Source: Hyphomicrobiales bacterium (GTDB lineage Bacteria > Pseudomonadota > Alphaproteobacteria > Rhizobiales > Rhodomicrobiaceae). From it: 40,773 bases of DNA. Shown piece after piece: positions 9,423 through 18,791 of this stretch. Position 1 is the stretch's first letter, and every line of letters begins with the position of its first letter. The translations under genes were made by a program, and so were the position numbers. The notes beneath the pieces were generated by a model. That model was not told the origin of the DNA and did not search any database. It was given only the letters and a program-made list of their open reading frames with translations. The stretch covers positions 4,755 to 45,527 of the forward strand of contig PMBZ01000071.1 in NCBI GenBank assembly GCA_003153975.1. Direction: 5' to 3'.

Positions 9423-10531
9423 TAATCAAGGGCCTCATGCTTGCGATTCTCCTTGCCGCCCCGGCCGAAGCCGCGACGAGGATCAAGGATATTTCGATTG
9501 TCAAGAATGTCAGGCCGAACCAGCTCGTGGGCTACGGCATCGTCGTGGGGCTCAACGGGTCCGGGGACACGCTCAGAGGCTCGCCGTTCACCAGCCAGTC
9601 CATCCAGTCCATGCTCGACCGTATGGGCATCAACGTCCGCAACAGCCCCGCCAACGCCGGCAATCCCATTCAAACGAAGAACGCCGCCGCCGTGATCGTG
9701 ACAGCGGAATTGCCTCCCTTCGCCAACGAAGGCGGGCGCGTCGACGTAACCGTCTCATCGCTCGGCAACGCGACATCGCTTTCTGGCGGAACGCTGATGC
9801 TCACGCCGCTCTCCGGCGCCGACAACGTCATTTATGCCGCCGCGCAAGGAGCGGTGAGCATCTCCGGCTTTGTCAGCACCGGCCGGGCGGAGAAGCTGAC
9901 GCAGGGCGTGCCGACCGCTGGCCGGATTGCCAACGGCGCCTTGGTCGAGCGCAGGCTCCCTAACAATCTCGAAAGCGAGAAGTCCTTTACGCTCGAACTC
10001 CTCAACCCCGATTTCGCAACCGCGGCGCGCGCGGCGGACGTGATCAACATCTACACGATGGAGCGCTACAAAGGCTACGCGGCGCGCGCGGCGGATCACC
10101 GTTCCATCGTCTTGCTGAGGCCGCCGCATCTGGATGCCACCCAGTTCTTAAGCGAAATCGGCGAACTGGCGGTCGAGCCGGACTCACCCGCGAAGATTGT
10201 CATCGACGAGAAGACCGGCACGGTCGTGATCGGCCACGACGTTCAGATCACCCCCGTCGCCGTCGCCCACGGAAATATCACGGTGCGGATAACGGAAACA
10301 CCGAAGGTGGTGCAGCCCCTGCCGTTTTCCCAGGGGCAAACAGCCGTGCAGCCGCGCACGGCGATCACCGCGGACCAGGCAGGCGGCGCATTAAACCTGG
10401 TTCAGGGAGACAATCTTCACACGCTTGTTGCCGGCCTGAACAGGATGGGACTCAAGCCGCAAGACATTATCACGATCCTGCAGACGATAAAGACCGCGGG
10501 CGCCCTGCAGGCGGAGCTTGTCGTACAATGA
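9419..10531 (+). CDS. flgI: Flagellar P-ring protein FlgI
   Basis: TRIKDISIVKNVRPNQLVGYGIVVGLNGSGDTL; true start is the ATG at 9419 overlapping the flgA stop, not 9002. Confidence 0.96.
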   Translation: MIIKGLMLAILLAAPAEAATRIKDISIVKNVRPNQLVGYGIVVGLNGSGDTLRGSPFTSQSIQSMLDRMGINVRNSPANAGNPIQTKNAAAVIVTAELPPFANEGGRVDVTVSSLGNATSLSGGTLMLTPLSGADNVIYAAAQGAVSISGFVSTGRAEKLTQGVPTAGRIANGALVERRLPNNLESEKSFTLELLNPDFATAARAADVINIYTMERYKGYAARAADHRSIVLLRPPHLDATQFLSEIGELAVEPDSPAKIVIDEKTGTVVIGHDVQITPVAVAHGNITVRITETPKVVQPLPFSQGQTAVQPRTAITADQAGGALNLVQGDNLHTLVAGLNRMGLKPQDIITILQTIKTAGALQAELVVQ

Positions 10532-11250
10532 AACAACAGGGCTGCATTCACTCGATCGCTTTGCTCCTGGCCGCGTGCGGCGCATTCGCGGTCCAGGCGC
10601 AGACCCCGTTCCAGACGGAGGTGGCGCCAAGCTGGGGCTGGAAGCCCGACGAGGTTAACCGCTACAAGGATTATCTCAAACCGGGAAGGAGCCGTCCCCC
10701 CTGGAGCACGGCCGTCGTTGCTCCCCCCGCGGGGGCCAAGCCGGCCGCCCCGAAGCCCGGAGAGGCACAGCCAGGTGCTGCGGGCGAAACGCCCCCCGCG
10801 ATCAAGGCCTATTGCCAGAATATCGAGGACCCCGCGCTGGATGCGCGCTTCCTGTATCAAAAATCGGAGCTTCAGCGCCTGGAGGGCGAGCTGAAAAAAA
10901 GCACTTCGGCTTTGGAGGCCAAAATTGCCGAGGATCAGCAGTGGGTACAACGGCGCGACGAGTTCATCAATATGGCCGACGGCACCCTTGTCGCGCTCCT
11001 CACCAAAATAAAGCCCGATGCCGCGGCGGCGGAGTTGGCAGGCATCGACGAAGCGGCAGCCGCCGCGCTTTTGCTGAAACTCAAACCCAAAATTTCCAGC
11101 GCCATTCTCGATCAGATGGACAGCACCAAGGCTTCCCGGCTCATCTCCGTCATGATCGGTGCGGCCAGGCGGCCGGAGAAGCCTGCATCCCCAGAAACCA
11201 AGCAGGCCGCGGCAACGCCGGACGCCGGCAAGGCACAAGGGACGCCATAG
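10528..11250 (+). CDS. motE: MotE-like flagellar/motility chaperone-type protein (MgtE N-terminal-like fold)
   Basis: Position between flgI and flgH; coiled coil followed by MNRK-type repeats (KIKPDAAAAELAGIDEAAAAALLLKLKPKISSAILDQMDSTKASRLISVM). Confidence 0.7.
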   Translation: MKQQGCIHSIALLLAACGAFAVQAQTPFQTEVAPSWGWKPDEVNRYKDYLKPGRSRPPWSTAVVAPPAGAKPAAPKPGEAQPGAAGETPPAIKAYCQNIEDPALDARFLYQKSELQRLEGELKKSTSALEAKIAEDQQWVQRRDEFINMADGTLVALLTKIKPDAAAAELAGIDEAAAAALLLKLKPKISSAILDQMDSTKASRLISVMIGAARRPEKPASPETKQAAATPDAGKAQGTP

Positions 11251-11273
11251 CCTCAACCCGCGGAGAAACAATC

Positions 11274-11999
11274 ATGACAAAAGCCGTATTTGCAGCGGGG
11301 GCGCTCACAGCTTTGCTGGGCGGATGTTTACAAGATATAACCGAAATCGCAAACGGACCAAAATTGTCGCCCGTGGGGACAGGGCTTACTCAGGACCAAG
11401 TGGCGATCAACAATATGCAGGCCGCCCCGATTGCCTATACAACGCACGCCTCGCTCTGGCAGGACAACGGCGCGGACTTGTTCAAGGATCCCCGGGCGGG
11501 CAGGGTCGGCGATGTCGTGACCGTCAGGATCGCCATAAAGGATCAGGCCTCGCTCAACAACTCGACGACCACCAAACGCGACTCGAACCGGGAGATCAAT
11601 GCAACCGAGACCACCACTTTGAGTTGGTCTCCAAGCAATATAAACGCCCAAAGCCAGGGGCAGGCGGACCCGAAGATCGAGACCCACACGAAATCCGACG
11701 GGTCGGGTGTGGTCACTCGCTCCGAGAGCATCGATCTGCTGATTGGCGCCGTTGTCACCGGCGTTTTGCCCAACGGCAACCTCATCGTGAGCGGGCGGCA
11801 GGAAGTGCTTGTGAACAAGGAAGTCCGGGAGTTGCTCGTTGCCGGCATCGTACGGCCCCGCGATATCGCCACGGACAACAGCATCTCCTACGACAAGATC
11901 GCGGAAGCTCGGATTTCCTACGGCGGGCGCGGCCGCGTCATGGAAATGAATTCGCCCAGCTGGGGCCACCGCCTCTTCGACATCGTCAGCCCATTTTGA
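11274..11999 (+). CDS. flgH: Flagellar L-ring protein FlgH
   Basis: Lipobox (LLGGC); SLWQDNGADLFKDPRAGRVGDVVTVRI; ATG at 11274. Confidence 0.94.
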   Translation: MTKAVFAAGALTALLGGCLQDITEIANGPKLSPVGTGLTQDQVAINNMQAAPIAYTTHASLWQDNGADLFKDPRAGRVGDVVTVRIAIKDQASLNNSTTTKRDSNREINATETTTLSWSPSNINAQSQGQADPKIETHTKSDGSGVVTRSESIDLLIGAVVTGVLPNGNLIVSGRQEVLVNKEVRELLVAGIVRPRDIATDNSISYDKIAEARISYGGRGRVMEMNSPSWGHRLFDIVSPF

Positions 12000-12022
12000 C
12001 GGTGTGAGCTGAGGCTGGCGGC

Positions 12023-12469
12023 ATGGCGGACGGCGAAAACTCCAAGGGTGCGGTTATCGGGCTGGTCATTGGCACAGTGGCCGCGATCGGCGGCGGCTTC
12101 GGCTTCGGCGCCATCTTCCTGAAGAAGCCCGAACCGGGAGCGGTCACCCAGGCAGCGGTAAAAGAGGCCAAGGCAAAAGAGCGCGAGGTCAAGCTCTTAG
12201 CGCCGATAGTTACAAATCTCGGCAATCCGCCGGATACTTTTATCCGCCTGCTGGGGGCCGTCGTTCTTGAGCCTGAGACGCCGGATTCCAACGCGCTCGT
12301 CACAAAGGTTGGCGACGATATCGTGACCTACCTGCGCACGGTTTCCCTGACCGAGATCCAGGGGCCAACCGGCTATCAATTCGTGAGAGAAGATTTGAAA
12401 AAGCGAGCCATCCAGATCGGCGGGGGGAAGGTCCACGATTTATACATTACAACTTTTGTCGTCGAGTGA
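12023..12469 (+). CDS. fliL: Flagellar basal body-associated protein FliL
   Basis: N-terminal TM segment; C-terminal FliL-like domain; position upstream of fliP. Confidence 0.8.
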   Translation: MADGENSKGAVIGLVIGTVAAIGGGFGFGAIFLKKPEPGAVTQAAVKEAKAKEREVKLLAPIVTNLGNPPDTFIRLLGAVVLEPETPDSNALVTKVGDDIVTYLRTVSLTEIQGPTGYQFVREDLKKRAIQIGGGKVHDLYITTFVVE

Positions 12470-12510
12470 ATGTAGGTTTCCGTACTCTTTAAAGGAATTT
12501 GGAGTTCGTC

Positions 12511-13287
12511 ATGCGCACAAGCGGAATTGCAGCGGCCGCCGTCAAGCTTTGTCTTGGCATATTTGTTTCATTTTTGCTCGTGGCATTGGCAGCGAGCCCG
12601 GCTGCCGCGGAGCCAACCGGCTTTAATACGATCCTTCAGGAGGCGAACAACATAACCTCCGCGCGCGTCATTCAGCTTATGCTTGCGATTACGGTTTTGT
12701 CGGTCGCGCCCGGCATCCTCGTAATGGTGACATGCTTCACGCGATTTATCATCGCGTTTTCCTTTCTGCGGTCGGGCCTTGGCCTGTCGTCGACGCCCGC
12801 AAACATCATTCTCATCAGCCTGGCGCTGTTCATGACGTTCTTCACCATGGCGCCGGTGTTCGACAAGGCGTGGGAGAGCGGACTCAAGCCGTACATGGAC
12901 AACAAACTCAAGGAGGAAGAAGCCTTCGAGCGCGTGAGCGATCCTTTCCGGCAGTTCATGACCCAGAATGTCAGGCAGAAGGACCTCGACCTGTTCGCCG
13001 AGCTGTCGCGGAACCGGGGCGGGAGCGAGGCCGCTGGGCAGGCGCCCCCGCTCCGGCTGCTGATCCCTGCGTTCATGGTCTCGGAATTGCGGCGCGGCTT
13101 CGAGATCGGTTTCCTGGTCACGCTGCCGTTCCTGGTCATAGATCTCATAACCGCGACGCTCACCATGTCGATGGGCATGATGATGCTGTCGCCTTCGGTC
13201 ATATCCCTGCCCTTCAAAATCCTGTTCTTCATCCTCATCGATGGCTGGAACCTGTTGGTAGGCGGGCTGGTGAGGTCGTTTCATTAA
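12511..13287 (+). CDS. fliP: Flagellar type III secretion protein FliP
   Basis: LMLAITVLSVAPGILVMVTCFTRFIIAFSFLRSGLGLSSTPANIILISLALFMTFF; MMMLSPSVISLPFKILFFILIDGWNLLVGGL. Confidence 0.95.
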   Translation: MRTSGIAAAAVKLCLGIFVSFLLVALAASPAAAEPTGFNTILQEANNITSARVIQLMLAITVLSVAPGILVMVTCFTRFIIAFSFLRSGLGLSSTPANIILISLALFMTFFTMAPVFDKAWESGLKPYMDNKLKEEEAFERVSDPFRQFMTQNVRQKDLDLFAELSRNRGGSEAAGQAPPLRLLIPAFMVSELRRGFEIGFLVTLPFLVIDLITATLTMSMGMMMLSPSVISLPFKILFFILIDGWNLLVGGLVRSFH

Positions 13288-13613
13288 GCTTGGGGTCAGC
13301 CCCGCCGCATACGCTCCCTTCCAGAACCCAGCCGCTTACTTTTCATGTGCGGATACGAATCGCCGATGCGGCCGTGATGGTTCATAGCTGCATGCCTGTG
13401 TGGCCCTGGATTGCTCTTTGTGGAGTATACGGAAGCGCCACGGACGAGGCTGGCCAGATAGGTTGCCGCGCCAGAGTTACAGTGTAACCCGTAAAGATTT
13501 GGACGAAAGGCTTGTTAAGCCTTTATTTATCATTCTGAACGAATGGTTGGCGATTTAACCTTTCGTCAAGACTTTGGGCGTCTTCTAAGTCTATACAGGA
13601 GCGAACCTTAGGC

Positions 13614-13619
13614 TATAAT
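13614..13619 (+). promoter_or_regulatory. Candidate -10 element (TATAAT) upstream of flagellin
   Basis: ggcTATAATc about 84 nt before the flagellin ATG; no convincing -35 at 17 bp. Confidence 0.3.
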
Positions 13620-13702
13620 CGGTTCGCAGGCATGATGCCGGTCCTGTATGCCGGATCAAGGCCGGTATGTCCCGTTCAGCTTCGTAACCTCAGGGACATC
13701 CC

Positions 13703-15073
13703 ATGACCAGTATCCTCACGAACGTCGCTGCCAACACGGCTCTCTTGAACCTCCAAAATACGGTTCAGAACCTTCAGAACGTTCAAAACCAAATCTCGAC
13801 CGGCTTGCGCGTAAACAGCGCCGCCGACAATGCAGCTTACTTCTCCATCGCAACCGTTCTGCGTAGCGACAGTGCAGCGCTGTCGACCGTTTCGGACGCG
13901 TTGAACCTTGGCGGCTCCTCGCTTGACGTTGCAAGCAGCGCGCTGTCCAAGATCAGCACCACCTTGAGCGACATCAAGCAGCAGTTGCTCTCGGCCACGA
14001 GCCCTGGTGTCGACAGAGCCAAGATCCAGGCGGCGATCACACAAGATCAAGCTCAGCTCAAGAACATCGCCAATTCGGCGAACTTCAACGGGCAAAACTT
14101 CCTCTCCGTCGACTCGGCCGCCACGGGTTATAACGCGACGAAAGAGTTCATCTCATCGTTCTCGCGTGATGCCGCCGGCCAGATCAGTGTGGGCACAATC
14201 GCGATCAACACCGCGAATACCGCACTCTTCGACTCTGGCTTTACAGGCGGTCCGGCGGTAGCTGCCTCCGAAGCTGCGACCGCGGCTCACCCCGCTAACG
14301 TCAGCGGCACCACCGATACCACGGTGACCAACGTCACCGCCGGCGCACTGACGATCACACACTACACCCCAGACGCGGGTGTGGCAGCTAATGCGAATAC
14401 GATAGCCGACACGGTAACGGTTGCGAGCGGCGCAAGTGCCGCCACGAAGGTGACCGTCGAGGCAGTTTCCGGGGCGACCACTTTGGAAACTGGCGATGCG
14501 GCTGGCGCGCTCTCGGCGTCTTCGAAATATACGTCGACCAAAGACGGCTCCAGCATGACGTTCTATGTTGCCCAATCTACGGACAGCACAGACGCGACCA
14601 AAGTCCAGTACTACAAATACACGGTCTCCGGGTTAACAGGTGTGACTGGCGGCATCCTTGACACTACCGATACGACCACTGTCGGCAAATACACGGATGC
14701 AGTTGGTACGGTTACTTCCAGCGCTGCTGGTACCGGCAAGTCTATCTACAACTTGGACATCGGTAGCCTGAACGACTCCGCGGCGAACATGGCAGCCCTG
14801 AATGCTTTCCAAAAGCAGGTCGACGCGGCGATTTCGAATGTTACCGCCTCGGCTTCGGCACTTGGCACGGCACGGGCGCGTATCACGTCCCAGTCGTCCT
14901 TCATTTCAAGCTTGCAGACCTCGATCAACGACGGTGTCGGCTCGCTGGTGGACGCAGACCTGAACGTGGCATCGACCCGTCTCCAGGCACTGCAAGTGCA
15001 GCAGCAGCTCGGCGTTCAGTCGCTCTCGATTGCGAACCAGTCGAATCAGTCGATCCTGAAGCTCTTCCAGTAA
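13703..15073 (+). CDS. Flagellin
   Basis: MTSILTNVAANTALLNLQNTVQNLQNVQNQISTGLRVNSAADNAAYFSIATVLRSDSAALSTVSDALNLG; C-terminal QQQLGVQSLSIANQSNQSILKLFQ; variable Ala/Thr/Val-rich centre. Confidence 0.95.
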   Translation: MTSILTNVAANTALLNLQNTVQNLQNVQNQISTGLRVNSAADNAAYFSIATVLRSDSAALSTVSDALNLGGSSLDVASSALSKISTTLSDIKQQLLSATSPGVDRAKIQAAITQDQAQLKNIANSANFNGQNFLSVDSAATGYNATKEFISSFSRDAAGQISVGTIAINTANTALFDSGFTGGPAVAASEAATAAHPANVSGTTDTTVTNVTAGALTITHYTPDAGVAANANTIADTVTVASGASAATKVTVEAVSGATTLETGDAAGALSASSKYTSTKDGSSMTFYVAQSTDSTDATKVQYYKYTVSGLTGVTGGILDTTDTTTVGKYTDAVGTVTSSAAGTGKSIYNLDIGSLNDSAANMAALNAFQKQVDAAISNVTASASALGTARARITSQSSFISSLQTSINDGVGSLVDADLNVASTRLQALQVQQQLGVQSLSIANQSNQSILKLFQ

Positions 15074-15087
15074 GCTCGCCTAGAAGG

Positions 15088-15109
15088 CGGAGGGCCAATT
15101 GGCCCTCCG
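15088..15109 (+). terminator. Stem-loop terminator downstream of flagellin
   Basis: Perfect palindrome CGGAGGGCCAATTGGCCCTCCG 15 nt after the flagellin stop; only a weak T-rich tail (tcattatagt). Confidence 0.7.
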
Positions 15110-15363
15110 TCATTATAGTAGCGGCGCCGGCCATGCCGTCACCGCTACTCTTCTTTTTCCTGTGTAGAAGCGGTCCCAGGCCGCGAAGGGAATGAGTCAG
15201 GCAGCAGCCGTTTGGCCCCGCCAGATCAATAACTTACTTGGACAGAGCGTTGCCGCGGCGCCCATCGGCGAAGCGGGAGCGCGCGTTTTCATTTCTGGGG
15301 TTATCCTGCTCCGCACAAGGTGGCACGCAAATCATCGCGTCGGAGATTCTCAATGCTGCGGGG

Positions 15364-16998
15364 ATGCAGGTGGCAGCTGGCGATCAACTGGAACGGCTCT
15401 GGTCGAACCTGAGCAGTCTCGGGGCGCAACGTCTTGCCGCGCTCGCTACCGTCGGCATAGCCATTTTCGTGTTCGTCGGTTTTGGCAGCTACTATCTCAG
15501 CAGGCCCGATTACGAAGTGCTCTATGTTGGCCTTTCCCCTACGGACGTGGCGCGGGTCGGGGCGGTGCTGCACGAGGCGGGCATCCTTTTCGACGCGAAC
15601 GCGGAGAGCACCAAGGTTCTCGTGAAGCACGGTGAGGCAGCCAGAGCCAGATGGATATTGGCGGAGAGAGGCCTGCCGAGCAGCACCACGGCGGGTTATG
15701 AGCTTTTCGATAAGCTGGGCTCGATGGGGCTGACTTCGTTCATGCAAAATGTGACGCGGGTGCGGGCCTTGGAGGGCGAGATAGCGCGGACAATCCAGGC
15801 CATGAAGGGGGTAAGGGCGGCACGCGTGCACCTTGTGCTTGGCGATCCTGGTTCGTTCCGGCAGGCGCCGCAAACTCCCTCGGCCTCGGTTGTCGTGCGG
15901 GCCGACGCCGCCCAATTGCCCTCGGCCGCCGCCATCCGCCAGCTCGTGTCCTCCGCCGTGCCGGGCTTGTCTCCAGAGCATGTGTCCGTGCTCAGCACCG
16001 ACGGAAGCATCCTGGCGGCCGGCAGTGAAGGCGGCTCGGTCGCATCGGGAAAGATGCTCGATCTTGAGAAGCAGGTTGGCCGGGAAATCAATGAAAATAT
16101 TCGAAAAACGCTGGCACCGTTTTTGGGGTACGGCAATTTCGAGGCGAGCGTTTCCACGCGGTTGAACCTGGACAAGAAGCAGACCAACGAGACGGCCTTC
16201 GATCCTGACTCGCAAGTGGCGCGCTCAACCAGGGTAACAAAAGAAACCAAGAACTCTCAAAATGAGAACGGCAAATGGAATGTCAGCGTCGAGCAGAACA
16301 TTCCCAACGCCGAAGCCGGTGCCGCCAAGCCCCAGAATCAATCGCGCCGGAGCGAAGAACGGAAAGATGAAGCCACGAATTTTGAGGTAAGCTCGAAAAC
16401 CACGTCCACGATAAGCGACGGTTACCGCATCGAAAATATCACGGTGGCGGTTGTGGTTAATCGCAAGCACCTCGTTTCGGCCGCCGCGGACAAGAATTCC
16501 GGCATGCCGGTGGACGAGCAGATCCGGTCCGTGGAGAAGCTCGTAGCCTCGGCTGCCGGGCTTGTTCCCGCGCGCGGCGATAAGGTCACGGTGGCTGCCG
16601 TCGATTTCGCCGCCGGGCACGAGCTTGAGCCGTTGCCTGGCCCTTCCCTCATGGATCAGATTGCAAGTCAGACAGGGAGCTACGTCGTGGGAGTCGCCAT
16701 TCTTCTATCGACGATCATCTTCATTTCGCTGGGCCTGCGCCCGGCGCTTCGCCTCGTGCTTGAGACCAAGCACCCGCCATTCGAGCTGGCAGCGCCGAAA
16801 CTCGCGGAAGAAGGCAAGCCGCCGCTTTCGATCGAGGCGGCGGCCGCCGCATTGCCGCAGTTGCAGGCGCCAGGCGAGGTACTGGCAGCCGCCGCGGCCG
16901 CCAGGAAGCAGTCGCTCATCAAGCAGGTTGAAAAAGCGTTCACGGAAAACGAGCAGCAGGCAGTCGAGATTTTAAAAGAGTGGATCAAAGAGACATAG
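15364..16998 (+). CDS. fliF: Flagellar M-ring protein FliF
   Basis: SYYLSRPDYEVLYVGLSPTDVARVGAVLHEAGI...GYELFDKLGSMGLTSFMQNVTRVRALEGEIARTIQAMKGVRAARVHLVL; C-terminal acidic tail; start uncertain (ORF opens at 15238). Confidence 0.93.
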   Translation: MQVAAGDQLERLWSNLSSLGAQRLAALATVGIAIFVFVGFGSYYLSRPDYEVLYVGLSPTDVARVGAVLHEAGILFDANAESTKVLVKHGEAARARWILAERGLPSSTTAGYELFDKLGSMGLTSFMQNVTRVRALEGEIARTIQAMKGVRAARVHLVLGDPGSFRQAPQTPSASVVVRADAAQLPSAAAIRQLVSSAVPGLSPEHVSVLSTDGSILAAGSEGGSVASGKMLDLEKQVGREINENIRKTLAPFLGYGNFEASVSTRLNLDKKQTNETAFDPDSQVARSTRVTKETKNSQNENGKWNVSVEQNIPNAEAGAAKPQNQSRRSEERKDEATNFEVSSKTTSTISDGYRIENITVAVVVNRKHLVSAAADKNSGMPVDEQIRSVEKLVASAAGLVPARGDKVTVAAVDFAAGHELEPLPGPSLMDQIASQTGSYVVGVAILLSTIIFISLGLRPALRLVLETKHPPFELAAPKLAEEGKPPLSIEAAAAALPQLQAPGEVLAAAAAARKQSLIKQVEKAFTENEQQAVEILKEWIKET

Positions 16999-16999
16999 C

Positions 17000-17602
17000 A
17001 TGGCAGGCGTCCCCCTTATCTCCTTCCTTGAACGCAAGCACCGCGAACTCACGGGAGCTTCCGCCATCCCGACGGCAGAGGACATCCAGACCACCACCGA
17101 AATCTGGTACGAGAAGGGCTTCAGGGAGGGCACCGAGCATGTCAAAGCCTCCTGCGATGCCAAACTGGAGGTCAAGGAGCAGGAGTGCAAGGCCTGGATA
17201 GAGAGCGCGAGAACGGTCTGGGCGGAAGCCGAAGGCGCCCGGCTGGCCCAGCAGCTCGCCGATGCGGAGGCAAGCATCAAGACGGATATCTCAAACGCGG
17301 TTGCACGCATACTCGGACCGCTGGCCGCCCAGAAGCTTGTTGATGAAGCTTTAGCTCAACTTGCTCATGAAATCGATAAGCTCCTTTCATCCGAAGATGC
17401 GATACATCTTAAGATCTCAGGTCCTGCCGATCTTGTGTTCGAGTTACGCAAGAGCATCCCTTCGAATGCGATCGTAACGGTGATGGCTGGGGAAAGGCCT
17501 GAAGTAACGGTCACAGCGAACAAGACTGTGATCGAGACGAAGTTGAGCGAATGGCTAGAGCGTATACGGGTAGATAGCCGTGTCCAAGAACTTGAACCCT
17601 AA
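17000..17602 (+). CDS. FliH-like flagellar export protein (divergent)
   Basis: Between fliF and motB; central coiled-coil Glu/Lys/Ala helix and C-terminal FliH/YscL-like domain. Confidence 0.55.
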   Translation: MAGVPLISFLERKHRELTGASAIPTAEDIQTTTEIWYEKGFREGTEHVKASCDAKLEVKEQECKAWIESARTVWAEAEGARLAQQLADAEASIKTDISNAVARILGPLAAQKLVDEALAQLAHEIDKLLSSEDAIHLKISGPADLVFELRKSIPSNAIVTVMAGERPEVTVTANKTVIETKLSEWLERIRVDSRVQELEP

Positions 17603-18791
17603 GGATCTGAAGCACGTTGCCCCTATCGTTAAGAAAAAGCTGCACCCTGAGGAAGCCGGTCATCACGGGGGTGTGTGGAAAATAGCTTACGCCGACTTCA
17701 TGACGGCGATGATGACATTTTTCCTCGTGATGTGGCTCATCAACTCCGCCTCCAAGGAAAAGATTATCCAGTTAGCCAATTACTTTAATCCGGTAAAGCT
17801 GAGCGATCGCGTCCCCACCACGAAGGGTGTTCACGAAAATCAGAAGAGTGGGCCGGAGGCCGAGAACGCGACCGACGAAAATAAACAAAAGGAAAAAGAA
17901 AATATAAAGGCGAAGGAAAAGGAAAGCGCAAAACAAGCCGCGAAATCCAATAATAACAACGACAATTCCGCGCGCAAGGCCGACGAAGAAAATCTGTTCC
18001 GCAATCCATTCGGTGTGCTCACGCAGCTCGCTTCCCAGGCGGATGGAGCGATGGCAGCGGTGTCGGCCCAGTCCAAGCAGGACAAGCTCGATTCCGGCGG
18101 CTCATCCCACGACCCATTTGTTACAGACCCGATCATGAGCCAGATCGTCAGCCGGACCGCAGGCGCGGGTGAGCGCTTGGGACAGGCCCGGGACGCTGGA
18201 GGCGGCGCGGCGGCCTCTCAAAAGGCGGACGCTTCCGCCCATCCGGAAGAAAAAGCCGCGGATGCAAAGACAAACCCAGGCCTTGCGGAAAAACAAGAGA
18301 AAGATAAGCAAGGAAAGGCGGAAGGGCAGGAGAAGGCTGCTCAGTTAGAAAAGGAGCTGGCCCATCTGGCTGGGGCACTGCCGCAGTCGTTCCGGCCGAA
18401 CATAGCAACAAGAGCGACGGCCGAAGGCATCGTCATCAGCCTGACCGATGACACCAATTTCAACATGTTCAGGATTTCCTCGTCGGAGCCCTCTCCTCAA
18501 CTTGTGATTTTTCTTGAGAAGGCGGGAGGGCTTATCAATAAATATCCCGGCAGGATCGTAATCAGAGGGCATACGGATGGCCGCCCTTACGCCGGAGACC
18601 AGTACGGCAACTGGCGTCTGTCCGTCAATCGCGCCACCATGACCTATTACATGCTGTTGAGGGGAAAGGTCGACGACGGCAGGTTTCTTGCGCTCGAAGG
18701 CTACGCGGACCGCAGCCTCAAGAACAAGGGAGACGCCCTGGCTGGAGAAAACCGCCGCATCGAGATTCTCATCAAGGCCCCGGAGGCGTGA
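17580..18791 (+). CDS. motB: Flagellar motor stator protein MotB
   Basis: HHGGVWKIAYADFMTAMMTFFLVMWLINSAS plug/TM segment; C-terminal OmpA-like IRGHTDGRPY...NWRLSVNRA. Confidence 0.95.
   Translation: MSKNLNPKDLKHVAPIVKKKLHPEEAGHHGGVWKIAYADFMTAMMTFFLVMWLINSASKEKIIQLANYFNPVKLSDRVPTTKGVHENQKSGPEAENATDENKQKEKENIKAKEKESAKQAAKSNNNNDNSARKADEENLFRNPFGVLTQLASQADGAMAAVSAQSKQDKLDSGGSSHDPFVTDPIMSQIVSRTAGAGERLGQARDAGGGAAASQKADASAHPEEKAADAKTNPGLAEKQEKDKQGKAEGQEKAAQLEKELAHLAGALPQSFRPNIATRATAEGIVISLTDDTNFNMFRISSSEPSPQLVIFLEKAGGLINKYPGRIVIRGHTDGRPYAGDQYGNWRLSVNRATMTYYMLLRGKVDDGRFLALEGYADRSLKNKGDALAGENRRIEILIKAPEA

Noticed and set aside
15321-15336. TGGCACGCAAATCATC resembling a sigma-54 -24 element upstream of fliF
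   Set aside because: The -12 TTGC element is absent at the required spacing
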